Below are positions 42,429 through 52,269 of a DNA stretch of 64,000 nt, one piece after another (within the stretch, counting starts at the first letter, position 1; the number at the start of each line of letters is the position of its first letter). The notes below the pieces were generated by a model. The model made no database searches. It was given only the letters and a program-made list of their open reading frames with translations, and was not told the DNA's origin. The position numbers were made by a program, and so were the translations under genes. The stretch is from Nocardioides sp. S-1144 (GTDB lineage: Bacteria > Actinomycetota > Actinomycetes > Propionibacteriales > Nocardioidaceae), in the NCBI RefSeq assembly GCF_005954645.2, contig NZ_CP040695.2:620001-684000 (forward strand), given 5' to 3'.

Positions 42429-42980
42429 ATGGACGCAGCCCACGTCGACGACGAACTCGTCAACGTCCTCTTCACCGAGGCCCAGATCCACGAGAAGGTG
42501 GGCGAGCTGGCCGCCGCCATCGAGCGCGACTACGAGGGCGAGGAGCTCCTCATCGTCGGCATCCTCCGGGGTGCGGTGATGGTGATGGCCGACATGGCGC
42601 GGGCCTTCACCCGGCACGTCGAGATGGACTGGATGGCGGTGTCGTCCTACGGGTCGGGCACCAAGTCCAGCGGCGTCGTCCGGATCCTCAAGGACCTCGA
42701 CACCGACATCTCTGGACGCCACGTCGTCATCGTCGACGAGATCATCGACACCGGCCTGACGCTGAGCTGGCTGACCTCCAACCTCACCTCGCGCAACCCC
42801 GCGAGCGTCGAGATCTGCACCCTGCTGCGCAAGCCCGAGGCGCTCCAGATGCCCGTCGACGTGAAGTACGTCGGCTGGGACATCCCCAACGAGTTCGTCG
42901 TCGGCTACGGCCTCGACTACCAGGAGCGCTACCGCAACCTGCGCGACATCGGCACCCTGGCGCCGCACGTCTACTCCTGA
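42429..42980 (+). CDS. hpt: Hypoxanthine phosphoribosyltransferase
   Basis: This 183-aa enzyme salvages hypoxanthine and guanine with PRPP to IMP and GMP. The PRPP-binding motif VVIVDEIIDTGL lies at 99-110, the N-terminal loop LLIVGILRGAV and the flexible SSYGSGTKSSG loop are present, and the base-binding VKYVGWDIPNEFVVGYGLDY ends the fold. Length is standard. It is the tilS-hpt-ftsH arrangement conserved in many Gram-positive bacteria. Confidence 0.96.
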   Translation: MDAAHVDDELVNVLFTEAQIHEKVGELAAAIERDYEGEELLIVGILRGAVMVMADMARAFTRHVEMDWMAVSSYGSGTKSSGVVRILKDLDTDISGRHVVIVDEIIDTGLTLSWLTSNLTSRNPASVEICTLLRKPEALQMPVDVKYVGWDIPNEFVVGYGLDYQERYRNLRDIGTLAPHVYS

Positions 42981-43059
42981 GCGGCCGCCCCGCTGCGCAC
43001 CCACCGGCGCGGCCCGCGACCAGGTACCTGAGAGGATGAACCTGACTCGGCGGCCCCTG

Positions 43060-43065
43060 TACCGT
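43060..43065 (+). promoter_or_regulatory. Possible -10 box for ftsH
   Basis: TACCGT overlaps the palindrome ACCGTCGACGGT (43061-43072) and would start transcription about 40 bases ahead of the ftsH GTG. Confidence 0.4.
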
Positions 43066-43112
43066 CGACGGTTCGGTCGTGTGTTCGGCGTGCTAGCTGC
43101 GAAAGAGTTGTC

Positions 43113-45167
<2,055 letters not shown>

Positions 45168-45174
45168 GGCCGGA

Positions 45175-45216
45175 CGACGCCGGGGCGGTCGCCAGCCGGC
45201 GACCGCCCCGGCGTCG
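45175..45216. terminator. Strong bidirectional terminator hairpin
   Basis: Bases 45175-45192 and 45199-45216 are exact reverse complements, an 18-bp GC-rich stem with loop CAGCCG. It fills the gap between convergent ftsH and the sulfotransferase gene. Confidence 0.85.
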
Positions 45217-45219
45217 CGC

Positions 45220-46071
45220 TCAGAGCAGGCGGGCGCTCGGCCACAGGTCGTGCAGGTCGACCTCCGGGCAGGCTCGTGCGACGGCGTCGTACGTCGCGGA
45301 GTAGTGCCGCGCCACCCGCCGCACGGTGCTCTCCGCGAGGGGGGCCGACCGGGGCGAGACATTCGCCGGGACGTCGAAGGCCCCCGCGGTCGCCTCGATG
45401 CCGCACAGCGCGCCGATCGAGGCCATCGACCGCTGCGTGAACAGCGACTCGTAGAAGCCGACGTGCCGCTCGCTGGCGGGGAACGCCGCCGCCAGCTCGG
45501 CGAGCGTGCGCTCGTAGCGGGTGCGGCCCTCGTAGGTGGGGTGGTCGAAGAGCTCGAGGAGGTGCTGCTCGCTGGAGCGCGGGTAGCTCTCGGGCGCGCG
45601 CCCCTGCACCATCCGCACGTGGGACCAGATGCGGTCGACCGGGTCCCGCATGAGGAACGCCGCCACGGCCCGCACGCCGAGCCCGGCGAACGACGAGCGC
45701 ACCCAGGCGAGCCGGGTGCGGTCGAGCAGGGCGTAGGACGGGGTGATGTCGAGGGTGAGCGCGGCCCCGCCGGCGAGCAGCCCGGCGAAGTAGCCCGGGT
45801 ACAGCGACACGTCGGCCACCATCGCGGCCTGGTGCAGCGCGGCCGCGTCGGCCCGGCCGGTCTCGGCCAGGGAGCGACCGGCGCGCTGGGCGCGCTGCAC
45901 GATCCGGGCACGCATCCAGGCCTCGGAGGGCAGGTCGACCACGTCGAGGACGTGGAGCTCCTTGCGGTGGCCCGTCACGACCTGGTCGGAGGCGGCGAGC
46001 TGGTCGTGCAGCCAGGTGGTGCCCGCCTTCATCGCGCCGAGGCCGAGCAGGAAGGTCGGGCGTGCGGTCAC
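45220..46071 (-). CDS. Sulfotransferase-family protein
   Basis: This 283-aa enzyme has a PAPS-binding 5' phosphosulfate loop, [13 protein letters not shown], near residues 9-22, and the 3' phosphate motif [22 protein letters not shown] following the loop resembles heparan-type N-sulfotransferases. It would move sulfate from PAPS to a sugar or other hydroxyl. The GTG start is eight bases from a -10 box (TAGGGT) shared in a divergent promoter region with folE. It interrupts the otherwise conserved ftsH-folE order. Confidence 0.85.
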   Translation of the reverse strand: MTARPTFLLGLGAMKAGTTWLHDQLAASDQVVTGHRKELHVLDVVDLPSEAWMRARIVQRAQRAGRSLAETGRADAAALHQAAMVADVSLYPGYFAGLLAGGAALTLDITPSYALLDRTRLAWVRSSFAGLGVRAVAAFLMRDPVDRIWSHVRMVQGRAPESYPRSSEQHLLELFDHPTYEGRTRYERTLAELAAAFPASERHVGFYESLFTQRSMASIGALCGIEATAGAFDVPANVSPRSAPLAESTVRRVARHYSATYDAVARACPEVDLHDLWPSARLL

Positions 46072-46079
46072 GAGGCCCG

Positions 46080-46085
46080 ACCCTA
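46080..46085 (-). promoter_or_regulatory. Leaderless -10 box for the sulfotransferase gene
   Basis: On the minus strand TAGGGT is followed by eight bases and the GTG at 46071. Confidence 0.5.
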
Positions 46086-46099
46086 GCGGGGGCCGCTGG

Positions 46100-46105
46100 T
46101 AGGTT
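46100..46105 (+). promoter_or_regulatory. Leaderless -10 box for folE
   Basis: TAGGTT is followed by seven bases and the GTG at 46113. Confidence 0.6.
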
Positions 46106-46112
46106 CGCGGCC

Positions 46113-46727
46113 GTGACCGACCCGATCGACCGCGCCGTGCGCGACCCCGCGGACATCCCCGACTTCGACCACGTCCGTGCCGAGGCCGCCGTCCGCGAGC
46201 TCCTGATCGCGATCGGCGAGGACCCCGACCGGGAGGGCCTGCACGAGACCCCGGCGCGGGTGGCCCGGGCCTACGCCGAGCTCACCGCCGGGCTGCGGCA
46301 GAGCGCCGAGGACGTCCTCAGCACGACCTTCGACCTCGGGCACGACGAGATGGTGCTGGTGCGCGACATCGAGCTCTGGTCGATGTGCGAGCACCACCTG
46401 GTGCCGTTCACCGGGGTCGCCCACGTCGGCTACATCCCGGCCGCGTCCGGCAAGATCACCGGCCTGTCGAAGCTGGCCCGCCTCGTCGACGTCTACGCGA
46501 AGCGTCCCCAGGTGCAGGAGCGGCTGACCACCCAGATCTCCGACGCGCTGATGGACATCCTCGACGCGCGCGGGGTCATCGTGGTGATCGAGGCCGAGCA
46601 CCTCTGCATGACGATGCGGGGTGTCCGCAAGGCCGGTGCCCGCACGATCACCTCGGCGGTCCGCGGCGCGATGCGCACCGACCCGGCCACCCGGGCCGAG
46701 GCGATGGCCCTGATCCAGCGGGGCTGA
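46113..46727 (+). CDS. folE: GTP cyclohydrolase I
   Basis: This 204-aa enzyme converts GTP to dihydroneopterin triphosphate, the first step of folate synthesis. Zinc ligands are Cys92 and His95 in [10 protein letters not shown] and Cys165 in [11 protein letters not shown]; the substrate segment [14 protein letters not shown] follows. GTG 46113 is fixed by the leaderless -10 box. It opens the folate cluster, though one glycosyltransferase-like gene separates it from folP. Confidence 0.96.
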   Translation: MTDPIDRAVRDPADIPDFDHVRAEAAVRELLIAIGEDPDREGLHETPARVARAYAELTAGLRQSAEDVLSTTFDLGHDEMVLVRDIELWSMCEHHLVPFTGVAHVGYIPAASGKITGLSKLARLVDVYAKRPQVQERLTTQISDALMDILDARGVIVVIEAEHLCMTMRGVRKAGARTITSAVRGAMRTDPATRAEAMALIQRG

Positions 46728-46754
46728 GTCGTGCAGCAGGACTGAGGCCGACCG

Positions 46755-47780
46755 ATGCTGGTGGTCGTGACGACGGCGAAGGACACCCTCGCCAACCTGG
46801 AGCGCTTCGTGCGCCGCAACCTGCTCGCCGGCGTCGACCACCTCGTCGTCTTCCTCGACGCCGAGCAGCCCGAGGTCGTCGAGCGGTTCGCCGCCGACCC
46901 GCACGTGACGTGCGTCGAGGCGTGGGACGACGGCTGGTGGGGTCCCGAGGAGCGGCCCGGGCTCAACGGGCGGCAGAACCGCAACGCCGGCGTCGTGAAC
47001 GTCGTCCTCACCCTGTTCCCGTGGGCGACGTGGCTGTTCCACGTGGACGCCGACGAGGTCGTGCACGCCAACCGGCGCCGGCTCGAACGGCTCGACCCCT
47101 CCCACGAGGTCGTGCTGCTGCGCGTGCTCGAGTCGGTCAGCCACGAGGACGCCGAGGCCGAGGGCGGCTGGTTCAAGCGTCGGCTCGGGCCGTCCGAGCG
47201 GGCCCTGCTCGTCGAGCGCGGGCACGCACGGGCCCGGACCAACGCGCTCTACTTCCGCGGTCACCTCACCGGCAAGTCCGGCTGGCGGCCCTCCCTCGAC
47301 CTCCGGGCCGCCGTCCACAAGCCGCTCGGGCCGGACGGCGTGGCCATCGACGGGCTGGAGGCCGGGTGGCTGCGGGTGCTGCACCTCGAGTCGCCCTCGC
47401 CGCAGGAGTTCGCGCGCAAGTGGGTCAACCTGGTCGAGGCCGGGCTCGACACGATGGCGATCCGGCCCGGGCGTCGCCACGTCGCCACCGAGGTGCGCGC
47501 GCTGCTCGACCGCGGCGCCCCGCCCGACGTCGTCGAGGAGACGCTCGCCCGGGTCTACGACGAGACCGTCCGCGACCCCTTCCCCGAGCTGCGCGACCTG
47601 GGCCTGCTGGTCCGGGTCGACCTCGACGCGCCGCGGTACCGGCCGCGGGAGGTTCCCGCCGCCGACCTCGACCGGTTCCGCGCCCTGGTGCGGGGCGCGG
47701 GCGGCCTCGACAAGTCCGGTCTGCTCCGTGCCGGCCGCGCCGACGTCCTGGCCCGGATCGTCGGGGCGGTCGACGGCTGA
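46755..47780 (+). CDS. Glycosyltransferase family 2-like protein
   Basis: This 341-aa protein has a GT-A-type fold: an N-terminal LVVVTTAKDTLANLERFV strand-helix, LLAGVDHLVVFLDA, and a metal-binding DAD at 98-100 in WLFHVDADEVV. It resembles the “glycosyl transferase family 2” proteins that initiate with an unusual AKD-type loop. The region after about 190 (HLTGKSGWRPSLD, HKPLGP, LHLESPSPQEF) is typical of actinobacterial and marine polysaccharide enzymes. It lies 27 bases after folE and before folP, an unexpected visitor in the folate operon. Donor and acceptor are unknown. Confidence 0.75.
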   Translation: MLVVVTTAKDTLANLERFVRRNLLAGVDHLVVFLDAEQPEVVERFAADPHVTCVEAWDDGWWGPEERPGLNGRQNRNAGVVNVVLTLFPWATWLFHVDADEVVHANRRRLERLDPSHEVVLLRVLESVSHEDAEAEGGWFKRRLGPSERALLVERGHARARTNALYFRGHLTGKSGWRPSLDLRAAVHKPLGPDGVAIDGLEAGWLRVLHLESPSPQEFARKWVNLVEAGLDTMAIRPGRRHVATEVRALLDRGAPPDVVEETLARVYDETVRDPFPELRDLGLLVRVDLDAPRYRPREVPAADLDRFRALVRGAGGLDKSGLLRAGRADVLARIVGAVDG

Positions 47781-47810
47781 CGACGGCTGACGACGGCTGA
47801 CGACGGCTGA
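47771..47810 (+). repeat. Four tandem 10-bp repeats over the stop codon
   Basis: CGACGGCTGA occurs four times in a row, followed by a partial copy CGACGGCGCG. The first copy contains the stop codon of the glycosyltransferase gene, and each later copy repeats that TGA. Confidence 0.85.
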
Positions 47811-47834
47811 CGACGGCGCGGGCGGGTGCGTCGG

Positions 47835-47840
47835 TATCGT
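47835..47840 (+). promoter_or_regulatory. Leaderless -10 box for folP
   Basis: TATCGT is followed by six bases and the ATG at 47847. Confidence 0.6.
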
Positions 47841-47846
47841 CGCCGC

Positions 47847-48668
47847 ATGCGTCCGGTGGTGATGGGAGTCGTGAACGTCACCCCCGACTCGTTCTCCGAC
47901 GGCGGCCGGTACGCCGACGGGCCGGCCGCGGTCGCCCACGGGCGCCGGCTGCTGGCCGACGGCGCCGACGTCCTCGACATCGGCGGGGAGTCCACCCGCC
48001 CCGGCGCGACCCGCCCGCTGGTGTCCGAGGAGCTCGACCGGGTGGTCCCGGTGATCGAGGCCCTCGCCGGCGACGGGGCGACGGTGTCGGTCGACACGAT
48101 GCGCTCCGAGGTCGCCGAGGCGGCGCTCGCGGCGGGCGCGCGGATCGTCAACGACGTCTCGGGCGGCCTCGCCGACCCGCGGATCCTCGACGTCGTGGCG
48201 GCCTCGACCGCGACGTACGTCGCGATGCACTGGCGTGCCCACAGCGACCGGATGCAGGACCTGGCGGTCTACGACGAGCCCGGCGGCGTCGTGGTCGCCG
48301 TGGCCCGCGAGCTCGCCGAGCGGGTGGCCGGGATCCGCGCCGCCGGCATCCCGGCCGACCGGATCGTGCTCGACCCCGGCCTGGGCTTCGCCAAGCGCGG
48401 CGACCACAACTGGGAGCTCGTCGACGGCCTCGACCGGCCCGACGGGCCGGCCGGCCTCGGCCTCCCGCTGCTGGTCGGCGCCAGCCGCAAGTCGTTCCTC
48501 GGCACCCTGCTCGCCGCACCCGACGGGACGCCGCGACCGGTCGACGAGCGCGACGTCGCGAGCCACGCGCTCACCCTCGTGCTGGCCCGCAAGGGGGTCT
48601 GGGGGATCCGGGTGCACGACGTCCGGGGCACCCGTGATGTGCTGAGCGTGTGGGAACGGACCGGATGA
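47847..48668 (+). CDS. folP: Dihydropteroate synthase
   Basis: This 273-aa TIM-barrel enzyme joins p-aminobenzoate to dihydropterin pyrophosphate and is the sulfonamide target. Signatures are GVVNVTPDSFSDGG, DIGGESTRPGA, VSVDTMRSEVA, NDVSGG, DPGLGFAKRGDHN and GASRKSFLG. ATG 47847 is preferred over GTG 47826 because of the -10 box at 47835. Its stop overlaps folB as ATGA. Confidence 0.96.
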   Translation: MRPVVMGVVNVTPDSFSDGGRYADGPAAVAHGRRLLADGADVLDIGGESTRPGATRPLVSEELDRVVPVIEALAGDGATVSVDTMRSEVAEAALAAGARIVNDVSGGLADPRILDVVAASTATYVAMHWRAHSDRMQDLAVYDEPGGVVVAVARELAERVAGIRAAGIPADRIVLDPGLGFAKRGDHNWELVDGLDRPDGPAGLGLPLLVGASRKSFLGTLLAAPDGTPRPVDERDVASHALTLVLARKGVWGIRVHDVRGTRDVLSVWERTG

Positions 48669-49057
48669 GCAACCCGACGCGACCGCTCGACGAGATCGCC
48701 GTCCTCGGGCTCGAGTGCTGGGGGCACCACGGTGTCTTCGAGTTCGAGCGACGCGACGGACAGTCCTTCGTGATCGACCTCGTGCTCGGCGTCGACACCC
48801 GGGCCGCGGCGGCCTCGGACGACTTGCGTGACACCGTCGACTACGGAAGTCTCGGGGCCTCGGTGCAAGCCGCCGTGGAGAAAGATCCGGTCGACCTGAT
48901 CGAGACCCTCGCCCAGCGGATAGCGGACGTCTGCCTCTTGGACGACCGTGTTCAATGGGCGCGAGTGACCGTACACAAGCCGGATGCCCCCCTCGACGCG
49001 ACGTTCCGCGACGTCACGTTGACGATCACCCGAGAGCGCGAGGTCCACCGTGACTGA
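48665..49057 (+). CDS. folB: Dihydroneopterin aldolase
   Basis: This 130-aa enzyme cleaves dihydroneopterin to 6-hydroxymethyl-dihydropterin and glycolaldehyde. It begins after a short leader with LECWGHHGVFEFERRDGQSF, where the Glu near GVFE-E binds the pterin; DTVDYGSLGASV and VTVHKPDAPL with the catalytic Lys follow. Codon use around 48830-49000 is slightly less GC-rich than its neighbours. ATG 48665 overlaps the folP stop, and its end overlaps folK by eight bases. Confidence 0.95.
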   Translation: MSNPTRPLDEIAVLGLECWGHHGVFEFERRDGQSFVIDLVLGVDTRAAAASDDLRDTVDYGSLGASVQAAVEKDPVDLIETLAQRIADVCLLDDRVQWARVTVHKPDAPLDATFRDVTLTITREREVHRD

Positions 49058-49619
49058 GACCCCCAACCCGCACATCATCGACGCCGACACCCTCACCGGG
49101 GAGATGCGTCCGATCCGGCGGGTCGTCATCGCGCTGGGGTCCAACCTGGGTGAGTCGCTGGCCAGCCTCCAGGGCGCCGTCGACGCGATCGCCGACACCC
49201 CCGACGTCTGGGTCACCGGCGTCTCGCCGGTCTACGAGACCGAGCCGGTCGACTCCCCGCCCGAGGCCCAGAACTACCTCAACGCCGTCCTCCTGGCCGA
49301 CACCACCCTGGCCGCGAACCGTCTGATGGACCGGGCGCTCGCCGTCGAGGACGCCTACGACCGCGAGCGCAGCGACGTCCACAACGCCCCGCGGACCCTC
49401 GACGTCGACCTCATCGTCGTCGGCGACCGGCGCAGCGACACCGACGCCCTGCGCCTGCCGCACCCGCGCGCCCACGAGCGGGCCTTCGTCCTCAAGCCGT
49501 GGTACGACCTCGAGCCCGACGCCGAGCTGCCCGGTCACGGGCCGATCGCCGAGCTGCTCGCCAAGACCGGGGTCGAGGGACTCACGCTGCGCGAGGACCT
49601 CACGCTCGACGTCGAGTAG
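49050..49619 (+). CDS. folK: 6-hydroxymethyl-7,8-dihydropterin pyrophosphokinase
   Basis: This 189-aa kinase activates the pterin for FolP. Motifs are VIALGSNLGESLASL, PVYETEPVDSPPEAQNYLN, RTLDVDLIVVGD and LPHPRAHERAFVLKPW. About 20 extra residues precede the conserved core, as in other actinobacterial FolK. The start is GTG within the end of folB, so the folP-folB-folK genes are tightly coupled. Confidence 0.95.
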   Translation: MTETPNPHIIDADTLTGEMRPIRRVVIALGSNLGESLASLQGAVDAIADTPDVWVTGVSPVYETEPVDSPPEAQNYLNAVLLADTTLAANRLMDRALAVEDAYDRERSDVHNAPRTLDVDLIVVGDRRSDTDALRLPHPRAHERAFVLKPWYDLEPDAELPGHGPIAELLAKTGVEGLTLREDLTLDVE

Positions 49620-49626
49620 CGCCGCG

Positions 49627-50142
49627 TTGTACGACGGCCCCGACGAGCCCGACCGCGACACCGGTCGCGCGGGCGACGACCCCGGTGCGGACCGCGGCCT
49701 GGGCCCGACCCCGCCGTACGTGCCCGCGACCTGGGCGGTCGTCGGGTTCGCCCTGGGGTGGCTGGTCCACTCCGTCACCGAGCGCTGGGGCACCCCGCCC
49801 CTCGTCTCGTGGGCCCAGCCGCTCGCACTGCTGCTGGTCGCCGCGATCCTCGCCGGGACCGCGTGGTCGACCCACCGCGCCGTGCACGTGCGCCGGGAGC
49901 GGCTCGCCCCGCACCGCGCCGTGAACCGGCTCGTGCTGGCGCGCGCCTGCGCCCTGGTCGGCGGTCTCGTCGGCGGCGGTTACCTCGGCTACGCCGCCAG
50001 CTGGGTCGGCGACCCCTCCGAGCTCGCCGACGAGCGGATCCTCCGGTCGGGCCTGGCGGGCCTGGCCGGCGTCCTGGTCGTCGTCACGTCGCTGCTGCTC
50101 GAGCGTGCGTGTCGCGTCCGATCCGGGGCCGACGACAACTAG
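49627..50142 (+). CDS. DUF3180 membrane protein
   Basis: This protein of about 171 aa has four hydrophobic segments (starting at about residues 33, 60, 105 and 145) and matches the DUF3180 family, which follows folK in most actinobacteria. The soluble N-terminus is Asp/Pro/Gly rich. No good ATG or GTG is near the beginning: TTG 49627 is used here, but a GTG further in (VPATWAVVGF) is possible. It ends just before a new -10 box. Function is not known. Confidence 0.82.
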   Translation: MYDGPDEPDRDTGRAGDDPGADRGLGPTPPYVPATWAVVGFALGWLVHSVTERWGTPPLVSWAQPLALLLVAAILAGTAWSTHRAVHVRRERLAPHRAVNRLVLARACALVGGLVGGGYLGYAASWVGDPSELADERILRSGLAGLAGVLVVVTSLLLERACRVRSGADDN

Positions 50143-50145
50143 CCT
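50140..50145 (+). promoter_or_regulatory. Leaderless -10 box for the coiled-coil membrane protein
   Basis: TAGCCT, starting at the last base of the preceding stop codon, is followed by seven bases and the ATG at 50153. Confidence 0.6.
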
Positions 50146-50152
50146 GCGAACC

Positions 50153-50818
50153 ATGACTTCCCCGGCTGCCCGTCCCGGACCGACCCCGACGGCTGGTGCG
50201 ACGGCTGGTGCGACGACCGGTCCCGCCGCGCCGTCGCGGCGCCGGCAGCGCTCCACCCGGCTCGTGGTGGCCGCCGTCCTGGTCGCCGTCGCCCTGGCCT
50301 GTGCCGTCGCGGCGATCGCGAGCGGCACGTGGGCCGTCGCCGCCATGGGCGCCGGCGTCGCCGCCGTCCTCGGTGCCGTCGCCACCCGCATCACCCACAC
50401 CGAGGTCGCCGACACCCGCCGGGCGTGGGCCCGCGACCGTGCCGAGCAGGCCCGCGGCTACGCCGCGCTCACCGAGACCCGCACCGCCGAGCAGGCCCTG
50501 TACGTCGCCGACACCCGCGGCCGGATCACCCGCCACGAGGCCACCATCGCCCGCCTCGAGACCCGCCTGGCCGACGCCGCCGCCGAGGCCACCGCCACCC
50601 GCGACGAGCTCGCCGCCGAGCAGGCCAAGGTGCTGGCCGTCGAGAAGGCCTCCGCCGACCAGGTCGCCCGGCTCTCCTCGCGCCTCGCCGAGGCCGAGGA
50701 GCGCGCCGCCATGGCGATCGTCCGCGTCGCCGAGCTCGAGCAGGAGCTCGACGTCGTCCGCTCCGAGCTCGTCGCCTGGGAGACCACCGGGCACGGCGAG
50801 GACCGCAAGCACGCCTGA
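50153..50818 (+). CDS. Membrane-anchored coiled-coil protein, unknown function
   Basis: This 221-aa protein is not recognised. A Pro/Thr/Ala-rich N-terminus is followed by two adjacent membrane segments at about 33-75, then about 130 residues of Ala/Glu/Arg heptad pattern (RDRAEQARGYAALTETRTAE through VARLSSRLAEAEERAAMA), a long cytoplasmic or external coiled coil. Such proteins at this place after DUF3180 are common in Nocardioides-like genomes. A scaffold or cell-envelope role is possible. Confidence 0.7.
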   Translation: MTSPAARPGPTPTAGATAGATTGPAAPSRRRQRSTRLVVAAVLVAVALACAVAAIASGTWAVAAMGAGVAAVLGAVATRITHTEVADTRRAWARDRAEQARGYAALTETRTAEQALYVADTRGRITRHEATIARLETRLADAAAEATATRDELAAEQAKVLAVEKASADQVARLSSRLAEAEERAAMAIVRVAELEQELDVVRSELVAWETTGHGEDRKHA

Positions 50819-50919
50819 CGCCCGACGTCTGAGGTCTGGCGCCCGCGAGCAGTGGGGCGCCGTACGCGGACGGGCAGTGCGTGGTCGTCCAGGCCGGCCA
50901 CTCCGGACTGGACGGCCGA

Positions 50920-50989
50920 TCCCTGAACTTGTCGCCCGGGATCCCGGCCCCCCAGTTCAGACTTCCCCGGCCGACCGGGGAAATCCCGC
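50920..50989. repeat. Dispersed 70-bp intergenic repeat, copy 2
   Basis: It aligns without gaps to 31740-31809 and keeps CCCTGAACTTGTCG, AGTTCAGACTTCCCCGGCCG and CCGGGGAAATCCCG. Pairing of the first hairpin is partly lost; the second palindrome has one mismatch. It lies between two rightward genes. Confidence 0.8.
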
Positions 50990-51045
50990 CCCGGCTCGAC
51001 CTCCACCGTCGGGGCCGGCGGCGCGCTCCGGCACAATGGCTTGTC

Positions 51046-52161
51046 GTGATCCCCGAGGACTCCCGGTTCGAGACCGACCCCGACGCCCTGGTCGGTGAGC
51101 TCGTCGACGAGCTGCCGGCGCTGCCCGCGGGGTGGGAGGTCGGGCAGCCCGACCCGGCGGACCGCTTCGACCTCGCGCGCCTGACCCAGCTGCTGCGCGC
51201 CCACGAGCGCGACGGGCGGGGGTGGGCCGGCGCGAGCGTCGACGACGTCCTGGTCGAGGTGTCCGAGGCCGGGCTGCGCACGCGGGAGAACGTCGTGGTC
51301 CGCGACGACGCCGGCGTGATCCGGGCCTGGGGGAGCGTGCACGACCGCGCCGGGGGACGGATGCTGCTCCTGCACGTCGTCGAGCGCGGCCTCGCCGACG
51401 GCGTCGCCCGGGCCTGCTCGGACCTGCTCGTCGAGTGGGCCGTGGGCCAGGCCCGCGCGGTCGGCGCGGCCCGCGGGCTCGAGGTGCAGCAGATCGACAC
51501 GGGCACCTACTCCGGCGACGAGCGGCAGACGGCGTGGCTCGCGGCGTCCGGCTTCACCAAGGTGCGCACCTGGTGGCAGATGAGCCGGCCGGTGACCCCC
51601 GACGAGCGCGACCTGGTGCCGTCGGCCGACGACTGGGAGGGCCGCGGCGTCCGGTTCCGGCTGGTGCGCCGCGCCGGCGACGGCATGCCCGACGAGGGCG
51701 ACCTGCGCGAGGTCCACGACGTGCTCGAGGAGGCCTTCCGCGACCACTTCAACTCGTGGGAGGAGACCTTCGAGGAGTTCCTGCACCGCCTGCGCGAGGA
51801 CCCCGGGCACCGCTGGGACCACTGGTGGCTCGCCGAGCTCGTCGACGACGGCGACCGGCCCGACGGCATGGGGGCCGAGCCGGTCGGCGCGCTGGTCGGC
51901 ACCGTCTCGGAGAGCGCCTCCGGCCCGGACGGCTCCTACGTGTCCTACATCGGCGTCCGCGAGGCCGCCCGCGGCCGGGGTGTCGCCAAGGGACTGCTCC
52001 GCACGATCATCGCCGACGCCGCCGGCCGCGGCCGCGACCGCGTCGGCCTCGAGGTCGACGCCGACTCCTCCACCGGCGCCGACGGGCTCTACACCTCGAT
52101 GGGTTGGACGACGTCCTACGTCACCGAGTCCTGGCACCGCGACGTCACCGTCGCCGACTGA
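51046..52161 (+). CDS. Tandem GNAT N-acetyltransferase
   Basis: This 371-aa protein has two GNAT folds in a row. The first half (residues about 20-185) keeps the overall strand pattern but not a clear acetyl-CoA loop. The second half has the canonical motif A, YVSYIGVREAARGRGVAKGL, and ends GLYTSMGWTTSYVTESWHRD. This resembles MshD-type mycothiol synthases and Eis-like tandem acetyltransferases. GTG 51046 is chosen; CACAAT at 51032 may be a -10 box at eight-base spacing. The acceptor is not known; mycothiol synthase is possible but unproven. Confidence 0.78.
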   Translation: MIPEDSRFETDPDALVGELVDELPALPAGWEVGQPDPADRFDLARLTQLLRAHERDGRGWAGASVDDVLVEVSEAGLRTRENVVVRDDAGVIRAWGSVHDRAGGRMLLLHVVERGLADGVARACSDLLVEWAVGQARAVGAARGLEVQQIDTGTYSGDERQTAWLAASGFTKVRTWWQMSRPVTPDERDLVPSADDWEGRGVRFRLVRRAGDGMPDEGDLREVHDVLEEAFRDHFNSWEETFEEFLHRLREDPGHRWDHWWLAELVDDGDRPDGMGAEPVGALVGTVSESASGPDGSYVSYIGVREAARGRGVAKGLLRTIIADAAGRGRDRVGLEVDADSSTGADGLYTSMGWTTSYVTESWHRDVTVAD

Positions 52162-52185
52162 CGCAGTCGAGCGGGCCCGGACGCA

Positions 52186-52227
52186 CACCGGGGGCCCCAC
52201 GTCGTGCGACGCAGGACCCCCGGGTGG
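52186..52227. terminator. Likely terminator between convergent genes
   Basis: CACCGGGGGCCC and GGACCCCCGGGTG form an imperfect GC-rich stem around a 14-base loop, between the acetyltransferase and the osmoprotectant operon. Confidence 0.5.
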
Positions 52228-52269
52228 CAGCTCGGCCGGCCGTCGATCAGCCGGACCGTGGAGCCGGGC

